From an uncultured Clostridium sp. (GTDB lineage Bacteria; Bacillota; Clostridia; Lachnospirales; Lachnospiraceae), in NCBI GenBank assembly GCA_947643685.1, contig CANRXD010000045.1, positions 1 to 8,675 on the forward strand: a stretch of DNA of 8,675 bases. Direction: 5' to 3'. This document shows, piece by piece, positions 6,114 to 8,675 of this stretch (positions are counted from its first letter, which is position 1; each line of letters starts with the position of its first letter). The notes beneath the pieces are model-generated. The model was not told where the DNA came from, ran no database searches, and was given only the letters and a program-made list of their open reading frames with translations. Made by a program: the position numbers and the translations under genes.

Positions 6114-8047
6114 TGTGACTTGATTTCCTTCCACAGGGCGCTGTAAAGGTCGTCCGCCTCGGTTCCCAGATACTGATATACTTCGGAATTGGTGAGGGTG
6201 GAGGTGTCGGGGAACACAGAGGCATTTTCCTGATATTCTTTATCCAGAAGCTCAAAGGCCCCCTGGTTTGGCGTTGCATAGGTGATATATTCAAAGTTTT
6301 TCTTTGCAATATCCGGACGGCAGAGGAAGTTAATCCATTTTTCCGCATTCTCTTTGTTTCTGGCGTTATATGGGATTACCCAGGAGTCAATCCATATATT
6401 GGTGCCTTCCTCTGGGATCACATACTCCAGGTCATAGTCCAGATTCAGACTTTCGGCTTCCTCCTGAAGATATAACAGCTCACCGGAATAGATGACGCCC
6501 ACGGCGGCTTCGCCGCTTAACATTTTGTCACGGACCTGATCCACTACATAGGCCTGCACCAGGGGTTTCTGCGCCAGCAGAAGATCCCTGGCTTCCGAAA
6601 GTTCCGCCGGATCAACGGAGTTCATGGAGTAACCCAAAACCTTTAATGCTACCATGAAAGCGTCGCGGACGCTGTCCTGCATGAGAATTTCGCCGCGGTA
6701 TCTTTCATCCCACAGGTCTTCCCATTTGGTGGGAGCGAGAACGCCCAGCTCCTCAATTCGTTTTGTGTTGTAGATAATCCCCACGGTGCCCCAGGTATAG
6801 GGAACAGAATATTTATTCTGAGGGTCAAAGCTCTTTGACTGCTCCATATATTCCGGATCTATGTATTTGAGGTTGGGAATATTATCAAAATTGATTTCCG
6901 CCAGCAGAAGATTTTCTGCCATTTTCTGAATCATATAATCGGACGGGCAGATCACATCATACTGGACAGCTCCGGCCTCAATGACCGGGTACATTTCTTC
7001 GTTGGTTTCAAAGAGGTCATAGGTTACATGAATCCCTGTTTCCTCTGTAAATTGCTCAATGACACTTTCATCAATATATTCTCCCCAGTTGTACACGTAA
7101 AGCTCATCCGAGTGAGAGGAGGCTACATGGCGCCAGGAGGTATAACAGACAGCCGCAATGATGAAAAAGGAAGCGGCAGTCAGAAGGATTTTCTGCCAGA
7201 TGCCGGAATTTTTACTGCCGGCAGACGCCGCCTGTATATCTTTGGAGGGCGATGCTTTTGCTCCCGTCTTGTCCGGAGAAAAATTGGTAATCAGAAGGAG
7301 CAGAAGAACCGTGACAAAAATTACAGTGGAAAGGGCGTACATGGATGGCTTGATGCCACGGCGCACCTCGCTGTAAATCAGGGTGGATAAAGTATTAATG
7401 CCTGCGCCTCTGGTGAAATGTGTGATAATGAAATCATCCAGAGACATGGTGAAGGCCATGAGAAAGCCAGATAATACACCGGGAAGGATATCTGGAAATA
7501 CCACCTTAAAAAAGGCCTCCACCGGTCCGGCCCCCAGATCCATCGCCGCTTCATAGGTATATTTACTGGTCTGCTTTAACTTTGGAAGAACGCTTAACAT
7601 CACATAGGGCACATTAAATGTAATATGAGCCAGCAAAATGGTCTTAAAGCCCAGGGAAATCCCGAAAGCGATAAACATGAGCATCAGAGAAATTCCTGTT
7701 ACAATATCCGAATTCAGCATTGGAATATTGTTAAGCCCCATGAAAATGGTCTTCGGCAGCTTTTTCATGCTGTTGATGCCGATGGCGGCCGCAGTTCCCA
7801 GAATGGTCGCAATGAGGGCTGACAAAAAGGCAATGAGCAGCGTGTTGTAAAGGGCGTCCATGATGGCGCTGCTCTCAAACATCTGACTGTACCACTGGAA
7901 CGTAAAACCGCCCCATTGAGAACGGGATTTGGAGCTGTTGAAAGATAATACCATCATGACCACAATGGGCGCGTATAAAAAGATCAGCACCAGAATCAGA
8001 TAAAAATTTTCAAAGAACTGCCTGAAGCGTGAATGAGCTGTTTTCAT
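6110..8047 (-). CDS. potCD: fused polyamine ABC transporter permease and substrate-binding protein (PotC-PotD)
   Basis: A 645-residue fusion. Residues 1-256 are a PotC-type permease: six hydrophobic segments (about 14-36, 66-90, 112-133, 137-155, 190-210, 238-255) and the ATPase-contacting EAA loop YEAAMDLGAGPVEAFFKVVF (165-184). A Lys/Ser/Ala-rich linker (257-284) and a seventh membrane segment (about 286-304) lead to a PotD-type binding domain (about 315-645), with YNWGEYIDESV near its start (W321 and Y324 match the PotD ligand-contact pair) and IWIDSWVIP (551-559; W552, D554 match the PotD WxD contact). E. coli PotC and PotD are 264 and 348 residues, so both halves look whole. The extra helix would carry the binding domain outside, tethered to the pore. 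The Cys after AAV (301) is a poor lipobox and internal, so lipidation is unlikely. The ATG overlaps the potB stop by one base (TGATG), so translation is coupled; a GGGGAGGGG lies 11 bases upstream. Confidence 0.95.
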   Translation of the reverse strand: MKTAHSRFRQFFENFYLILVLIFLYAPIVVMMVLSFNSSKSRSQWGGFTFQWYSQMFESSAIMDALYNTLLIAFLSALIATILGTAAAIGINSMKKLPKTIFMGLNNIPMLNSDIVTGISLMLMFIAFGISLGFKTILLAHITFNVPYVMLSVLPKLKQTSKYTYEAAMDLGAGPVEAFFKVVFPDILPGVLSGFLMAFTMSLDDFIITHFTRGAGINTLSTLIYSEVRRGIKPSMYALSTVIFVTVLLLLLITNFSPDKTGAKASPSKDIQAASAGSKNSGIWQKILLTAASFFIIAAVCYTSWRHVASSHSDELYVYNWGEYIDESVIEQFTEETGIHVTYDLFETNEEMYPVIEAGAVQYDVICPSDYMIQKMAENLLLAEINFDNIPNLKYIDPEYMEQSKSFDPQNKYSVPYTWGTVGIIYNTKRIEELGVLAPTKWEDLWDERYRGEILMQDSVRDAFMVALKVLGYSMNSVDPAELSEARDLLLAQKPLVQAYVVDQVRDKMLSGEAAVGVIYSGELLYLQEEAESLNLDYDLEYVIPEEGTNIWIDSWVIPYNARNKENAEKWINFLCRPDIAKKNFEYITYATPNQGAFELLDKEYQENASVFPDTSTLTNSEVYQYLGTEADDLYSALWKEIKSH

Positions 8048-8675
8048 CAGAATGCTGTCCCCTCCCCGTTTTTATCATATTTGGCGATCATGGTCATGCT
8101 GATTAAAATGAAGACCATAAGAACCATGGAAAGACCGGCGCCCAGATTCCAGTTGCTCCCTTTGGTAAACTCCTGTTCGATGACATTTCCGATCAGGAGA
8201 ATCTTGCTGCCGCCCAGAAGGTTGGAAATAACGAAAGTGGTGAGGGCAGGCACAAATACCATGGTGATTCCGCTGATGATGCCGGGAACACTTAAGGGCA
8301 GAAGGATTTTCGTGAGAGTCTGGAAGGAACCGGCACCTAAATCTCTGGCGGCATTGATTACGTTGTCATCAATTTTTGCCAGTACATTGTAAATCGGCAG
8401 CACCATAAAGGGCAGGAAATTGTATACCATACCCAGAATAATGGCTCCCGGCGTGTTGATAATGTTGATGGACGGCAGATGGAGGGCCGAAAGCAGGGAA
8501 TTTATCACTCCGTTTTTCTCCAGCAGGGTCTGCCAGGCCATGGTCCGCAGCAGGAAATTCATCCACATGGGCAGGATGAAAATAAAAACCACAAAGCTGC
8601 CGGTGCCAATGTTGCGTTTCCGCAAAATCAATGCCAGAGGATAAGCAATCAGGAGACAGACCAGGGTGCTGATTG
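8047..8675 (-). CDS. potB: spermidine/putrescine ABC transporter permease PotB, 5' end outside window
   Basis: The C-terminal 208 residues of an inner-membrane permease that pairs with the PotC half of the downstream fusion to form the polyamine channel. The frame stays open to the window edge, reading LVCLLIAYPLA before LRKRNIG as expected inside a PotB, so the TTG at 8631 is not the start; about 70-80 N-terminal residues are missing. Seen: the LPMWMNFLLRTMAW segment typical of PotB, LPFMVLPIYNVLAKID, the EAA-type loop INAARDLGAGSFQTLTKILL, and three or four further hydrophobic segments, with FVISNLLGGSKILLIGNVIE near the end. Its TGA shares one base with the ATG of potCD. The usual gene order predicts potA (ATPase) further upstream, beyond the right edge. 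Confidence 0.94.
   Translation of the reverse strand, partial: ISTLVCLLIAYPLALILRKRNIGTGSFVVFIFILPMWMNFLLRTMAWQTLLEKNGVINSLLSALHLPSINIINTPGAIILGMVYNFLPFMVLPIYNVLAKIDDNVINAARDLGAGSFQTLTKILLPLSVPGIISGITMVFVPALTTFVISNLLGGSKILLIGNVIEQEFTKGSNWNLGAGLSMVLMVFILISMTMIAKYDKNGEGTAF

Noticed and set aside
5840..6134. Two short frames across the regulator/potCD junction (plus 5840-6067, minus 5898-6134)
   Set aside because: Both start inside a real gene, have no ribosome binding site and no recognisable protein features. The other plus frame ending at 6113 reads better and is reported as a possible remnant.
7138..7150. Lipobox (AAVC) making the PotD half a lipoprotein
   Set aside because: Val at -1 is atypical, and the Cys sits after an internal helix 300 residues into the protein, so signal peptidase II processing is improbable.
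8629..8631. TTG at 8631 as start of PotB
   Set aside because: The frame stays open and PotB-like upstream to the window edge, and the protein would lack its first membrane segments. The gene is simply cut by the window.

Overview
The window looks like a chromosomal stretch from an anaerobic Firmicute, most likely a member of Lachnospiraceae (Clostridium cluster XIVa-like). The basis is inference from gene style: strong AGGAGG-type ribosome binding sites, a CshA/DeaD-type helicase with a DbpA-like C-terminal domain, and a PotC-PotD fusion of a kind I associate with this group. No rRNA, tRNA, CRISPR array, insertion sequence or integrase is visible.

Layout. (1) Bases 1-1590, plus strand: the 3' nine-tenths of a DEAD-box RNA helicase gene, followed by a GC-rich hairpin. 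(2) Bases 1700-4358, minus strand: a compact three-gene operon. It begins with an M20-family metallo-amidohydrolase and continues with two small multi-pass membrane proteins; the first of these resembles DUF5058 and the second is one I cannot assign. (3) Bases 4359-4593: a very AT-rich divergent control region with a good minus-strand promoter, a 13-bp perfect palindrome at its predicted start site, and a tandem 12-bp repeat spaced two helical turns apart. (4) Bases 4594-5946, plus strand: a 450-residue one-component transcriptional regulator with a C-terminal winged helix, divergent from the operon and its probable controller. (5) Bases 5947-6109: a convergent junction that contains an elaborate nested inverted repeat and what looks like the orphan C-terminal end of a lost plus-strand gene. 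(6) Bases 6110-8675, minus strand: the end of a polyamine ABC transporter operon, with potB (5' end outside the window) overlapping by one base a gene that fuses PotC permease to a PotD binding domain.

How the parts work together. The regulator/M20/membrane-pair block reads as one inducible module. The sensor protein would detect a small molecule, the two membrane proteins would move a substrate or product, and the M20 enzyme would cleave an N-acyl or peptide-like amide in the cytoplasm. The substrate is not evident from the sequence. This module is visibly poorer in GC than the helicase and pot genes on either side, and it abuts a gene remnant, so it may be a later insertion between two housekeeping loci. 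The polyamine transporter brings in spermidine/putrescine; its ATPase (PotA) and the start of PotB should lie beyond the right edge.

The least explained parts are the uncharacterised membrane pair with its regulator, and the nested palindrome/remnant at 5916-6113.
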